Source: Moesziomyces globuligerus
Lineage: Eukaryota; Basidiomycota; Ustilaginomycetes; Ustilaginales; Ustilaginaceae
DNA length: 64,000 nucleotides
Direction of reading: 5' to 3'
NCBI GenBank assembly: GCA_030849465.1
Contig: JARVLF010000019.1
Coordinates: 1-64,000, forward strand
In this document: in pieces, positions 50,257-60,700 of the stretch
How positions within the stretch are numbered: the first letter of the stretch is position 1
How the letters are laid out: the number at the start of each line of letters is the position of its first letter
Notes under the pieces: model-generated
The model's input: the letters and a program-made list of their open reading frames with translations, nothing else
What the model was told of the DNA's origin: nothing
The model's database searches: none
Position numbers and translations under genes: made by a program

Positions 50257-50949
50257 CTGTGGGCTGCAACGGAGCGACGGCAGTGACGCACGTGGCGGAT
50301 GCGTATTGCAAGACAGAAAGATCACAACTGAGAGCTCGGGATTGAAATCTTGCAAACGAATGGAAGAGCAGTGGTCTCCACGGAAGCTCAGCATCTGTTC
50401 GGACTTCGAGTTGGGTCCAGATGCGAACAGAGCGAGCAGAGCGAGCAGGCGGAGACTTGTGCACATGCATAGCCTAGAGGCCATCCCGGATCCCAAGCGA
50501 GGATTCTGACGCAGTACGACCAGATGTCCAAGCATTGACACACAGGAGGTCGAGGGCTGTCTTGCACGTCGGGCTCAATTCGAAGCCAATGGCGGAGAGA
50601 CAAAGAGAGCGGTCGCAAGGTGGGAGCAAGTGAGCGCCCGAGATCCAAGCACAATGAGCCGAGTGAGCAGACGCAAAGCAGTTGGCTCACGTGGCATCGG
50701 CGCGTGCCGTGTCTTGGCTCAAATTGGACCCTCCCCGTGAGAGAGAGAACCTCAGTTCGCACAAGGGAGAGCCCGCACCTGATGCATGCATGCGGGGATG
50801 CAGGATGCAGATCGCCGCTCATAAGTGGTGCAACTGAGGGCTGAGATTTCAAGCCAAGCGCACAGGGGCAGTGACACGCATTCGAAGCGACCCGTCGCAA
50901 TGCCAAACGGGCCAAACCGGGCTGCGATTGCAGCAGCGTGCAACAGAGC

Positions 50950-51228
50950 AAAGCAGTGTCGAGCAGCGTCAAGCAGCGTGAAGCAGCATAAAGCAGCATA
51001 AAGCAGCGTAAAGCAGCGTAAAGCAGCGTAAAGCAGCGTAAAGCAGCGTAAAGCAGCGTCAAGCAGCGTGAAGCAGCGTCAAGCAGCGTGAAGCAGCGTG
51101 AAGCAGCGTGAAGCAGCGTGAAGCAGCGTGAAGCAGCGTGAAGCAGCGTGAAGCAGCGTGAAGCAGCGTGAAGCAGCGTGAAGCAGCGTGAAGCAGCGTG
51201 AAGCAGCGTGAAGCAGCGCGAAGCAAAG
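50950..51228 (+). repeat. 10-bp minisatellite (AAGCAGCGTG)n
   Basis: About 27 near-perfect tandem copies. Variants are ordered: AAGCAGCATA and AAGCAGCGTA units lie on the left (50982-51051), with homogeneous AAGCAGCGTG units on the right. The array ends about 95 bp from the stop codon of the minus-strand SNF2 gene and so probably lies in or beside its 3' UTR. Confidence 0.9.
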
Positions 51229-51322
51229 TGCGCACACACATGGCACGATCGTGCGTAGCTGTCTAGAGATTACGAAGACGGGAGCGCTAGCGTACAGGCG
51301 TGGTGCGAGGTGAGAACGCGCT

Positions 51323-54247
51323 TCAAGCTCCGGCGAGGAGCTTTGCGATGTCCTCGTTGGCCTGGTCGGTCTTTGTCTCTGTGACCTCAAAGGCGGTCCT
51401 GCCCTGCGCCTTCCTGCCGGGGCGTCGGAGTTCGTCGTGATTCTCGACGGTCGAGACCCAACCCATGGTCCTCTCGTAGGCCGCCTTGGACCTGTCGAGC
51501 AGCTTGTGCAGGTTGTCGTCCGAGATGATCTGGTCGTGTTCGTCCTTGACCAAAAACACCTGTTCCGACTCGAGCGCCAGCAGCTGCGTCGCCATCTCGC
51601 GCAGCTCGTCCTCCTTCTTCTTCTTCCCCCCCCCTCCCCCCGCCAACGCAGACTGATAGCCCGCAGGCAGACGGAACTTGCCCTGCTGGATGACCAGCGC
51701 CTCGAGCTTCCGCTTGTTGCCCGCACGCTTCAGGATCTTCTGCTCCACCGTGTTCGCCGACACCAACCGGAAGATCAACACCGGCTTGGTCTGCCCGATC
51801 CGATGCACCCGGTCCTGCGCCTGCAGATCCATCTGCGGATTCCAATCCGAATCGTAAAAGATCACCGTATCCGCCGCCACCAGGTTGATGCCCAAGCCGC
51901 CCGCACGCGTGCTGAGCAAAAACAGATTGCACGCATCCTTGCCCTTGTCCTCGTTGAACGACTTCATCTGCGCCCTGCGCTCGTCCTGCGGCGTGCTGCC
52001 GTCGATGCGACACGTGCGCAGCTGCTTGAACTCGTTGGCCCACTCCTCGATGATGTCCAGCATGGTGGTAAACTGACTGAAGATCAGCACCTTGTGCCCA
52101 CGCTCGAAGAGCGAGTCGAGCAGTCGGTTGAGCATGAGCATCTTGCCCGACGCGTTGATGAGGTCCTTGTTGACGACAAACGTCCCCGTCTCCTTGTCGA
52201 CGGGCCAGTCGAACAGGAACGGGTGGTTGCAGATCTTGCGCGCCTGCATCACCACGTTCTCCAGATGCATGTTCTTGATCTGGCGCTGCGCCTCGCGAAT
52301 CGAGTACAGCTTGCCCTGTCGCTCGGCCTGGCTGGCGGTCAGCTGCTCCGGCTCCCGGTGCAGCTCCTGCTCGAGCTTGTCAAAGTAGCTGCTGTCCGTC
52401 ATGTCGTCGATCTGGTAGTTGACGCCGCGCTTGGCGCGGCGCGAGGACTGGTGGCGCGGCGTCGAGGCTCCGGACGCTGTGTGCTCCTCATCGGCGTAGG
52501 CGCTCGCCGTGGAGGATCGCGACGACTTGGCGCCTGCGTCCTTGGGCGGACGCCCTGGCTTGCGCTTCTGCACCACAACCTCCTCCTCGAGGCGCGGAGT
52601 GTGGTGGCGGCTGGTGGCCGCCGATGCGACACGCGTGGTGGGGGCGGAGGAGGAGGCGGTGTTGATGCCATCGGGATCGTCGAGGATCTCCTGGATCTGG
52701 GGCCAGGGCATCCCCGTCTTGCGCTCCAGCAGCCAGCGCCTGATCTCGCCGTTGACGACCGAGTTGTAGAGCTCCTTCTGCAGCTCGGTAAGCGGCGCAT
52801 AGAGCAGGTACTCCTTCTTCGGCGGCAGGTCGGTCTCGACGTCGTTTTTGAGCCTGCGCAGCAAGAAAGGCTTGAGGATCTCGTGGAGCTGAGTGATGAC
52901 CTGGGAGGTGTTCTCCTTGGAGAGGATGCCCTTGGGGCCTTGGTCTTCGTGAATGTCGGAAAAGTCGAACCAAGTCTCGAACGTGGCCAAATCGTCAAAG
53001 ATGTCTGGCAGGATAAAGTTGAGGAGCGACCAGAGCTCGGCGAGGTTGTTGTGGAGCGGCGTACCGGACAGGATGAGGCGGTTGGCACTGCGGTACGTCT
53101 TGAGCTCGCGGATGAGGCGGCAGTTGAGGTTCTTGAGCCGATGGCCTTCGTCGACGACGATGAACTTCCACGGATAGTGGGCGAGCCACTTGCGGTCGCG
53201 GATGATGAGCTCGTAGCTGGTGACGACGATGGGGAAGTTTTGCTGTCCGTCCTTGCCCCTGGGCAGGCGGAGGTGTTTGTCGCGCAGCCGACGACGCTCG
53301 TCGGGATCGCCGTGGTACATGAGGGCGGGGATGTCCGGGGTAAAGCGCTCGAACTCGAGCACCCAGTTGTTGATGGTGGAGAGCGGGGCGACGACGAGGA
53401 AGGGCCCCCAGACGCCCTTTTCGCGGAGGTGGGCGAGGAAGGAGATGGTCTGCAAGGTCTTGCCGAGGCCCATTTCGTCTGCGAGGATGCCGTTGAGGCC
53501 GTTCTCGTAGAGGCTGATGAGCCACTCGAGGCCGTCGAGCTGGTACTCGCGCATGGTTGCGCCCGTGACGAGCTTGGGCTGGTTGCGACGGCCCTGGTTG
53601 CTGGAGGTGGTCTCGCTCTCTTCGGTGTCGGCGTGCTGCTTTGTCTTTGCCTTTTTGGTGGCCTGCTCGTCCTGAGCCTGCTGCTTGGCCGCTTCGAGGT
53701 CGTTCTCGTCGAGGTAGCTGGTGACGCTGTAGGACTCGTCGGCCTTGCGCTTGCGGGTATCCTTGCGGCGCGATTCGCGCTCGGTTGTAGGTGCAGCTGC
53801 GGAGGACTCTGCGGTCGTGGTGGTGGTGGTGGCGGCGGAGCGAGTCTTGCGAGCTGTGGCTGCGGGCTGAGGATCCGAGGTGGCTTCGGCGGTGTTGCTG
53901 CGCTGGGCGGACTGCTTCGCGGCGGCCTCTGCACGCGCCTTGCGCTCCTTCTCCATCTTTTCGCCCATGATGCGAGAGTAGACGCCGGAGCGCTGGAGGA
54001 GGAACTTGAGCTTGTTGAAGCGCTGTTCGTGGACGGCGGGATCTAGCTCGGGCTCGGCGGCCTTGCCACCGCGCTGACTGCCGGAGCGTGCCATGGGTGC
54101 GGGCGAGGGTGCGTCTGTCGAGGCGGCGTCGTTGTGGTGGTCTGGGTTGTCGGCCTGGGCTGCGGCGCGGAGGAGCTCGTCGTCGTGCGAGTCGTCGTCA
54201 TCTTGATGAGCGCCGTTGCTGTGTCGAGATTGGGTGGTGGCGGTCAT
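51323..54247 (-). CDS. LSH/HELLS/DDM1-type SNF2 chromatin remodeller
   Basis: 974 aa, single exon. A charged, low-complexity N-terminus (about 1-220, with KKAKTKQHAD-type basic stretches) precedes the SNF2 ATPase: MREYQLDGLEWLISLYENG, motif I LADEMGLGKTLQT (about 255-267), VVAPLSTINNWVLEF, motif II as DEGH in VVDEGHRLKN (about 364), LSGTPLHNNLAELWSLLNF and FLLRRLKNDVETDLPPK. The C-terminal helicase lobe has VLIFSQFTTMLDIIEEW, FLLSTRAGGLGINL and VHRIGQTKPV. DEGH instead of DEAH and the KNLNCRLIRELK context are hallmarks of the LSH/Irc5 branch. A Lys/Arg/Ser-rich insertion (about 565-625) lies between the lobes. Such enzymes remodel nucleosomes so that DNA methyltransferases can act; a DNMT5 gene lies 3.5 kb away. 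Confidence 0.9.
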   Translation of the reverse strand: MTATTQSRHSNGAHQDDDDSHDDELLRAAAQADNPDHHNDAASTDAPSPAPMARSGSQRGGKAAEPELDPAVHEQRFNKLKFLLQRSGVYSRIMGEKMEKERKARAEAAAKQSAQRSNTAEATSDPQPAATARKTRSAATTTTTTAESSAAAPTTERESRRKDTRKRKADESYSVTSYLDENDLEAAKQQAQDEQATKKAKTKQHADTEESETTSSNQGRRNQPKLVTGATMREYQLDGLEWLISLYENGLNGILADEMGLGKTLQTISFLAHLREKGVWGPFLVVAPLSTINNWVLEFERFTPDIPALMYHGDPDERRRLRDKHLRLPRGKDGQQNFPIVVTSYELIIRDRKWLAHYPWKFIVVDEGHRLKNLNCRLIRELKTYRSANRLILSGTPLHNNLAELWSLLNFILPDIFDDLATFETWFDFSDIHEDQGPKGILSKENTSQVITQLHEILKPFLLRRLKNDVETDLPPKKEYLLYAPLTELQKELYNSVVNGEIRRWLLERKTGMPWPQIQEILDDPDGINTASSSAPTTRVASAATSRHHTPRLEEEVVVQKRKPGRPPKDAGAKSSRSSTASAYADEEHTASGASTPRHQSSRRAKRGVNYQIDDMTDSSYFDKLEQELHREPEQLTASQAERQGKLYSIREAQRQIKNMHLENVVMQARKICNHPFLFDWPVDKETGTFVVNKDLINASGKMLMLNRLLDSLFERGHKVLIFSQFTTMLDIIEEWANEFKQLRTCRIDGSTPQDERRAQMKSFNEDKGKDACNLFLLSTRAGGLGINLVAADTVIFYDSDWNPQMDLQAQDRVHRIGQTKPVLIFRLVSANTVEQKILKRAGNKRKLEALVIQQGKFRLPAGYQSALAGGGGGKKKKEDELREMATQLLALESEQVFLVKDEHDQIISDDNLHKLLDRSKAAYERTMGWVSTVENHDELRRPGRKAQGRTAFEVTETKTDQANEDIAKLLAGA

Positions 54248-55529
54248 GTTGGATCAATGCGTTGCGGGATGGCGCGCGGGAACCCGGCGGACGCGAGGTG
54301 CGGGAATGAACGCGTTGGGAAACGAAGGGTGCGGGTGGACGCGCTGCGCACGCGCCAGCCAAGAGCAGCAAGTGCAAATGCAAATGCGAAAGCCAACAGA
54401 GCGATGCAGTGCAGGCTTGCGCGAAGGCGTTGACCGGGGGCGGGTGCGGGTTGCGGGACAGGATGTCGGTGGTGGAGGGAAAGCAACGAGGAGGATGGCT
54501 TTGACAGTCTAGCCATGACGCGCACGAAAAGTTGCTCCACACTCTGTGACTCTGTGACAGGCGGAGAGCGACAAAGTGCCTGTGATTGTGTAATTTAACT
54601 TAACACTCCATCTTTGCTGCGCCATTCTTCCAGAGACCCTTTTGGCCGCTCCGCCTTTCATCAACGAAAAATGCGCTCTTGGCTCACTTTCCACGTTCGC
54701 GCTTTCCCCCACTCTACGCGTCACGCGTTGCCGAGCGAGCGCGTCATTTGTTAGGCCGCTCCCACTCAGAGCGGTCGGTATCCATCGGTCTAACACCAGT
54801 CGAATGTCGAGGACCTGTCAAACGCATACTCTCGTTCGGCTCAAAGGGCTTGGCCAGCGACGGACGGCGTCGCCAAGGATGGCCAACACCGCCATCACAG
54901 TCGCTGCCCTAGCAGCTCCTTATCATTCTGTCCATGCTTCCCCGCCCTGATCTTCCCATCGGCACACCGTGTGCATGGCGCTAAAGCTTGTCTGTGCCTC
55001 GCTTCTCCTTTTGTTCGAAACACTCCCAGAGCTTTCGCGATCGCCCCGCGGCCTGACCACGCATAGTCCCATGCTTGTGCACCGTGTTAGCCCCCCGCTC
55101 AGGTCGCCTCCGGATTATTCGCTTGCTCTTCTGACCGCACGTCCCCCCGGTGCCACATCCCAGCTTTGCTGCTCTCCGACCCCTCCGCCTTGCGCGGCAT
55201 CTCGCTTCCGCGACCTCCGCAGGGTCCTCCCTTTGCCTCACTCGCGCACTCGCCATGCCAACTTCTCCAATATGACATGATGTTCCTCTGAAGCCCTGCC
55301 AAGTCTGCCGCTAGGACCACTACGTGCATTTAAAGCGAGCCTGTAGTCAGAATAGCAATCCACCCGGAAGCCTTCCTTGCTTCACGCTAGCAACGACGAT
55401 TGCAAAGCAGACCCCTCGTGATCAGTCGAGTATATAGTCTGGGCGACCTGCTCGTCCCCCAGCTCGCTGCTCGTCCTTCCCTTCCATCCACCTTCCTCAC
55501 CTCCCCTGTATCCGGCTGTGTCTGCCACC
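54248..55529. other. Divergent intergenic region between the SNF2 gene and the membrane protein gene
   Basis: 1.28 kb with only short ORFs of no evident quality. The half nearer the plus-strand gene ends with a TATA-like box at 55431. No repeats stand out. Confidence 0.45.
55431..55437 (+). promoter_or_regulatory. TATA-like element of the membrane protein gene
   Basis: TATATAG about 95 bp upstream of the ATG at 55530, followed by a pyrimidine-rich stretch (CTTCCATCCACCTTCCTC). Confidence 0.4.
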
Positions 55530-57173
55530 ATGAACGCATCACAGCTTCTGGACTTGCCTGCGACCAAGTCGGGCTTCCTCCATCCCATCTCACCCCACGC
55601 CATCACCTTCCTCCACCGCGACCAGACCGAAGAAGAGCTCATCCGAAAGCTAGCGCATGCCATCTATCAGCCCTTGCCCTCGGGCGTCCGTATCAACTTG
55701 CTCACCAGCGAGGTCGTATTCGCCATCACCTTTACCATCACCGCCATCCTCATGGCCAAGAAGCGCAGCCTCGGCGGTTTGTGGATCCTCACCCGCAGGC
55801 GCTCCAGCTTTGGCACCGTCTACATCGCCAACGCCGTCTTTGCCCTCGTGCTCGCCATCGTCAGCTACCTCTTCGCCTACCAAGGCATCCTCGTCGCCGC
55901 CGTCATCTGCCTCTACAGCAGAGCCAGCACCCTCGAGTGGTTCTGGATCGTTCCTCTCCCCTTTTACCCGCTCGTCGTCGGCGCCTGGACCAGCATCCAC
56001 GGCTTTGTCGTCGGATGCAGTCCCAGATCTCCGCACTCCTCCAACTACGCATCCAGAGCGCGCGGCGGACATCGTCAGTGGTACTACCTCCCTGTTCCAA
56101 GCAACCCCCGCCTCATCAACTGGCTCCTCATCCTACCTTCCGTCCTCTTCACCCTCGCCGTCTTCCTCTTTGTCGGTCTCCAGGGCACCCAGTACTACGC
56201 CGCCAAACGCCTCGCCCGCCAACTGCTCCCCGCCGACGTTCACGCCCAGCTCAAGGAGGCCGCCTCCAATCCGCACGGATTCTTCCACGGCACTCCTCGA
56301 CCCGCCTCGGACGAGCTCATCTGGAACGCTCGCCTGGTGATGGCGGCCTACTTTGAGTGTTATCGGTACATCTCGCTCCACATGGCCGTCTTTGCCGCCT
56401 ATGCTATGGCTGTGTGGATGCCCTACCTCTTTTACGGCATCCCTAACCTTTTCAGCCTTCTGCATCATGCGTGTACGCTTTCGCCCGTGCCCGTGCCCGA
56501 GACCTGCACCAGCTACCTGCCTCGTCTTTGGTTCTGGCTCACCGTTGGCAGACCCAAGGCGGGTCAGAGCAGCCTGAGCATGGTCAACACATGGAAGATG
56601 ACGGCTCTCGCGCACATCTACGTCTACCTTGTCTGTCTCTGCGTTCCAGGCTACGGGGCGCTACCGATGTACATGATGGTTGGCATCTATCGCAAGTTGA
56701 TGCCGACGGGCGATGGTGTGACCGAGATCCGAAACCTCGTCTATGCTTCCGGCATTGTCTCGATCCTTTCCAGCACGCTCTTTGCCGGCTTTTGGACGTT
56801 GGCTACCATCGACCCCATCTTCCGAGCTGCGATCGGTCTCAACGTAAAGACTCCCACACCGCTCAACACAGAGATCGAAATCCAGGTCACTGTCCAGCAC
56901 CACCAGACTCGCGTCGATGATTACGCAGATCCCTTTGCCTCGGAAAAGATCGAGCAGCGCATCACACTCCAGCAGCTCCTCGAGACCGAGAGCCGAAACA
57001 TCCACTCGGCTCGCTCCATCCTCACAAAGTCCTCGGTTGGCTCGTTGGTGAGCCCCAAACCTTCTCCTACCTCGCACAAGTTCCCCTCCTCGGCAAGCAC
57101 CAACACCCTCCACGTCTCGCACGACGACCTCAACCTCCCCGCCCACCCCCACTCCAAGTCGCTCCAGCATTAG
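55530..57173 (+). CDS. Polytopic membrane protein of unknown function
   Basis: 547 aa from the first ATG (MNASQLLDLPATKSG). Seven to eight hydrophobic segments: VVFAITFTITAILM, YIANAVFALVLAIVSYLFAY, ILVAAVICLYS, WFWIVPLPFYPLVVGAW, LINWLLILPSVLFTLAVFLF, HMAVFAAYAMAVWMPYLFYG, ALAHIYVYLVCLCVPGYGAL and GIVSILSSTLFAGFWTLA. The C-terminal about 110 residues are cytosol-like and Ser/Thr-rich. No transporter or receptor motif that I can name. It looks like one of the basidiomycete-restricted membrane proteins annotated only as hypothetical. The start of the open frame at 55518 is a GTG and was not used. Confidence 0.75.
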   Translation: MNASQLLDLPATKSGFLHPISPHAITFLHRDQTEEELIRKLAHAIYQPLPSGVRINLLTSEVVFAITFTITAILMAKKRSLGGLWILTRRRSSFGTVYIANAVFALVLAIVSYLFAYQGILVAAVICLYSRASTLEWFWIVPLPFYPLVVGAWTSIHGFVVGCSPRSPHSSNYASRARGGHRQWYYLPVPSNPRLINWLLILPSVLFTLAVFLFVGLQGTQYYAAKRLARQLLPADVHAQLKEAASNPHGFFHGTPRPASDELIWNARLVMAAYFECYRYISLHMAVFAAYAMAVWMPYLFYGIPNLFSLLHHACTLSPVPVPETCTSYLPRLWFWLTVGRPKAGQSSLSMVNTWKMTALAHIYVYLVCLCVPGYGALPMYMMVGIYRKLMPTGDGVTEIRNLVYASGIVSILSSTLFAGFWTLATIDPIFRAAIGLNVKTPTPLNTEIEIQVTVQHHQTRVDDYADPFASEKIEQRITLQQLLETESRNIHSARSILTKSSVGSLVSPKPSPTSHKFPSSASTNTLHVSHDDLNLPAHPHSKSLQH

Positions 57174-57777
57174 CTCATCCCCCCGTCCGCAAATCCGTTC
57201 CCATAGGACCCCTCACTCTCTTTCCACTCTCGTCTACCCCACTCACACTCTTTACTGTCACAGACCCATCGTCGTTGGTGGAATGGAGAAACCCCTTCTT
57301 CGCTCGTGTTGGCTCTCCATCGTCGCGTCGGTCTCACCAGCACCAGTGGATGAGCTGGGGCAGCTGAGGCCGACAAAGTCCCCGACGTCGGCTTGGCGTC
57401 CTTGGTCTCGATCAGTGGCATCTTTCAGTCGCAGCAACTGCGGAAACAAAGATGCGCTCGAGCTCCCTCTGCTGCTCCTCCTCGCCTCCTCGGATCATCG
57501 CTTCGATTTCAGAGGCCTCATAGGCTTCATAGGCTTCATAGGTCAGACGAGCGCAACTCTTGCGACTCGACCTTCGTTCACCTTCACTCGCACTCAACTT
57601 GCAATCACAGCTCAACTTCTTGCTGCTCAGACAGCTTCACACCCCCCTCCCCTCTCCATCCCTTTTTCACCTGGCGTGATCTTAGTCCGGACACTGGAAC
57701 GCTCGATCGCACTCGCACTGCGCTGCTACCTTGGCACTCTGAAATTCACATCGAAGCCTAAAACGTGATCGGCCCTT
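57174..57777. other. Intergenic region between convergent genes
   Basis: About 600 bp of shared 3' sequence. It contains a short tandem (CATAGGCTT)n near 57520-57542. No gene seen. Confidence 0.45.
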
Positions 57778-60700
57778 TCACTCTTCGTCGTCGTCGCTGA
57801 CGTCGAGCACGTGCTTGGGCGTCCTCCTGCGCTTGGCGGGCACAGCCACCTCTGCGGGGCGCTTGCGCTTGGCGCCGAGCGAGCCGACGTCGCTCAGCAC
57901 GAGCGGGCCCTTGAGCGCGTCGTTGAACTGCGCCTCGAGCTCCTCGACCACCAGGCTCGTCGAGCTCGCCACTTGCGCCTCGGCCTGCGCGGGATCGAGG
58001 TCTTGGCGCGCGACGAGCTGGAGGCGTTCGCGCTTCTCGAGCACCTCCTGATCGATCGTCTCCATCGAGGCGAGGCGCCAGACAAACACCTTTTTCAGCT
58101 GGCCGTAGCGCACGCAGCGTCCGATCGCCTGCGTCATGGTCGCATCGTACTGCTGCTGCTCCTGCTTGAGCAGCGGACCGACAAAGATCACGTGGTTGGC
58201 TACCGTCAGGTTCGAGCCCGCCGCCGACTCGTCTTCGATGTTGAGCAGCAGCACGCGCGCGCCCGTCTCCTCCTGGTACGCCTCGAGCAGATCCGACCGC
58301 TTCTTGGCCGTTCCAGTCAGCTGCACAAACGACACGCCGTACGCCGCCAACGCCTCGGCCACCGTCGCCGTCAGCGTCTCAAACTGACAAAACACCAGCG
58401 CACGCTCGTCCGAAGGTAGCCGGCGCAACAGCGCACAGAGCAGCGCGAGCTTGGTGCCGTAGCGCGTCGCCTTGCCATCATCCTCGGCACCGAGCGAAGA
58501 GGCGTGCACGATCGAAGTCGGCTTGGCAAGCGCAGCGCAGCCCTCGGTAGGGCACTTGCCGATGTAGGCTTCGCGGAGGACGCACTGCCGACAGCCCGAG
58601 TGGCCGCACGTCGAGCTGATGCTCACCTCGTCCAGCGAAAGCGCCCGCCCAGCGTGGCTGCACTTGGCGGCGGGACAGACGACCTTGACGTCGACGCCCT
58701 CGAGGTGCGCGCGCTGGCAGTCGCGGATCATGGTGAAGAAGCGCAGCGCATTGACGCGGCCGACGAGCTCGTTGCGGAGCCTGGTCAGCTGGTGCACCAG
58801 CGCACGCAGATGGTACTCCTCGGCCCACGCCGCCGCCTTGGCATCCACCTTGCCCTTCTTGCCCTCGTCGTCGCCGCCGCCGCTGCCCTTCTCTGCCGCG
58901 GCGCGTTCCTTGGCGCGGCGCTTCAGCGCCGCCGACAGCACGCCCGAGGGCGCAAAGTGCGCCTTTGCCGCCGGCTTGCCCACCGAGGCCAGAGTGCAGT
59001 GCGCCGCATCGAGGATCTCGCGCACCATGCGCTTCGACTCGCCGTCGCCCCACGCGGCGTTGTGCGCATTGCGCACAAAGTCGGCAAACGCCTGCCGGTT
59101 CTCGTCGCGGTAGCCAAAGTGATGCAGCACGAGCCGATGCTGCTCGAGCGCTACGGGCAATTCGCGCTCCAGCTGCCGACGGCAGTCGGCGAGCTGCTTG
59201 CGGCGCTCGCGCACAATGTACTCGCACGCCTTGATCGCATTGTTGACGCCCTCCATCGCATCCAGATCGACGCCGGCAAAGTCGTCGTACACCGAGGCGC
59301 GCTTGAGCAGCGCCTCCTCGGGCGACGCCGAGCTGCCCAGCGTATCGATGAGCCGCTGATCGCGGTGCGACATCTCGAGCTGCGGATCGCCCTGCTTCCG
59401 CTTGACCGGCTTGGCCTTCTTGCCGCGCTTGCCGTCGTCCGAGTCGTCCTCGTCGTCGTCGACGACAAAGTCGTCGCCCGCCTTGGTCTTGAGCGCGCCG
59501 AGCTTGGCCTTGGCCTTGGGTCGCGCCTGGAACACCTTGCGCTGGTGGCGCAGGTCGAGGTTCTCGATGGCGTGGGCGAGCTCGAGGTAGAGCGCCGACT
59601 CGGCGGCGGGGAGCCGGATCGGCTTGATCAGCTGCGCGCTGGGCAGCTCGCCAATCTCGGGCTCGTTGCTGCGAACAAAGCGGTCGAGGAAGCGCTGCGC
59701 CACCTGCTGCCGGCGGTGGTGCCAGGCGGGCGAGTGCATCTCGCGGAAGTTGTTGAACTTCTCGGCCGCCGTGCGCATCTTTTCGCGCGCCTTGCGCACC
59801 GAGTCTTTGGTCGTGTCCGCATCGTCGTCGACGCCCAGGTGCACGTTGAGGAAGACGGCGATGCTCTTGACATCGGCGAAATCCGCCGTCGGCGGCGTGC
59901 CCGAGAGGATCCACTTGGCGCGCGCCTGCAGACTCGTCACGCCCGCCAGCGTCCGGTCCATCGTCTCGCCGATGTAATGGAACTCGTCTACGATGACTCG
60001 GTTCCACATAAACATCTCCAGCGGCGGGCACTTCATCTCGTGCCAGTCGCGCTTCACCGCCGCCGACGTCAGGCCCCACGGATCCGGGTCCTTCTTGCCA
60101 GACGACTGCAGCTCCTTGGGCAGCGCCTTGGCCTTGGCCCCCTTCTTGGCGCCGACGACGACAATGTCGTCGTCCTCGTCCTCGTCATCGGCGGCCTTGG
60201 ACTCCATGTACGCCTTGCCCTTGAGACGGCTGCGCGCCTTGTGCGTGGTGAGGTGCGAGTCGTCAAAGTCGACCCTATCGCGGATCGAGCGCACAAGCTT
60301 GCGAACGCCCTCGCCGTCCTCTTCGCCGTGGCCGGTCAACTCGCGCACGCGGTTCTTCAGTGCCTCGAGCGACTTCTTGAGCGCTGCATTGAAGAAGCGG
60401 CCGGCGCGGTTCGGCAGCGGGTTGGCGGCGGCGATGTTGGCGAGCGTCTCCCAGTAGGCGTCCGACTTGTACACAGTGACCGACATGATGAGGATGTCGC
60501 ACTTGAGCACGGTGCGCACGGTGAGCTTGTTGAGCTCAGCCTTGGAGGTGACGACGCAAACGCTGAGCTTGCTGCCGCAGAACTTGCGCACCTCCTTCTC
60601 CCACTGCTTGCACAGATGTCCAGGGACAATGATGAGCGTCGCGCGCGTAGGCACATAGCTGCCCTCCTCGCCCGCCGGCAGCGCCGGCAGCTGGCGCCGG

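Larger units (their letters stand above)
49662..51322. other. 1.66-kb intergenic region rich in simple repeats
   Basis: Holds the G28 homopolymer at 50229-50256 and the 10-bp minisatellite at about 50950-51228. The rest is full of GCAGCG, GCGATTGCA and CGAGCAG-like words with no ORF I accept. It lies 3' of both flanking genes (aminotransferase on plus, SNF2 gene on minus). Confidence 0.55.

Noticed and set aside
50949..51240. Repeat protein encoded by the minisatellite (LLHAASRCFT repeats)
   Set aside because: A 10-bp repeat is open in several frames by chance. There is no credible start context and nothing but translated repeat.
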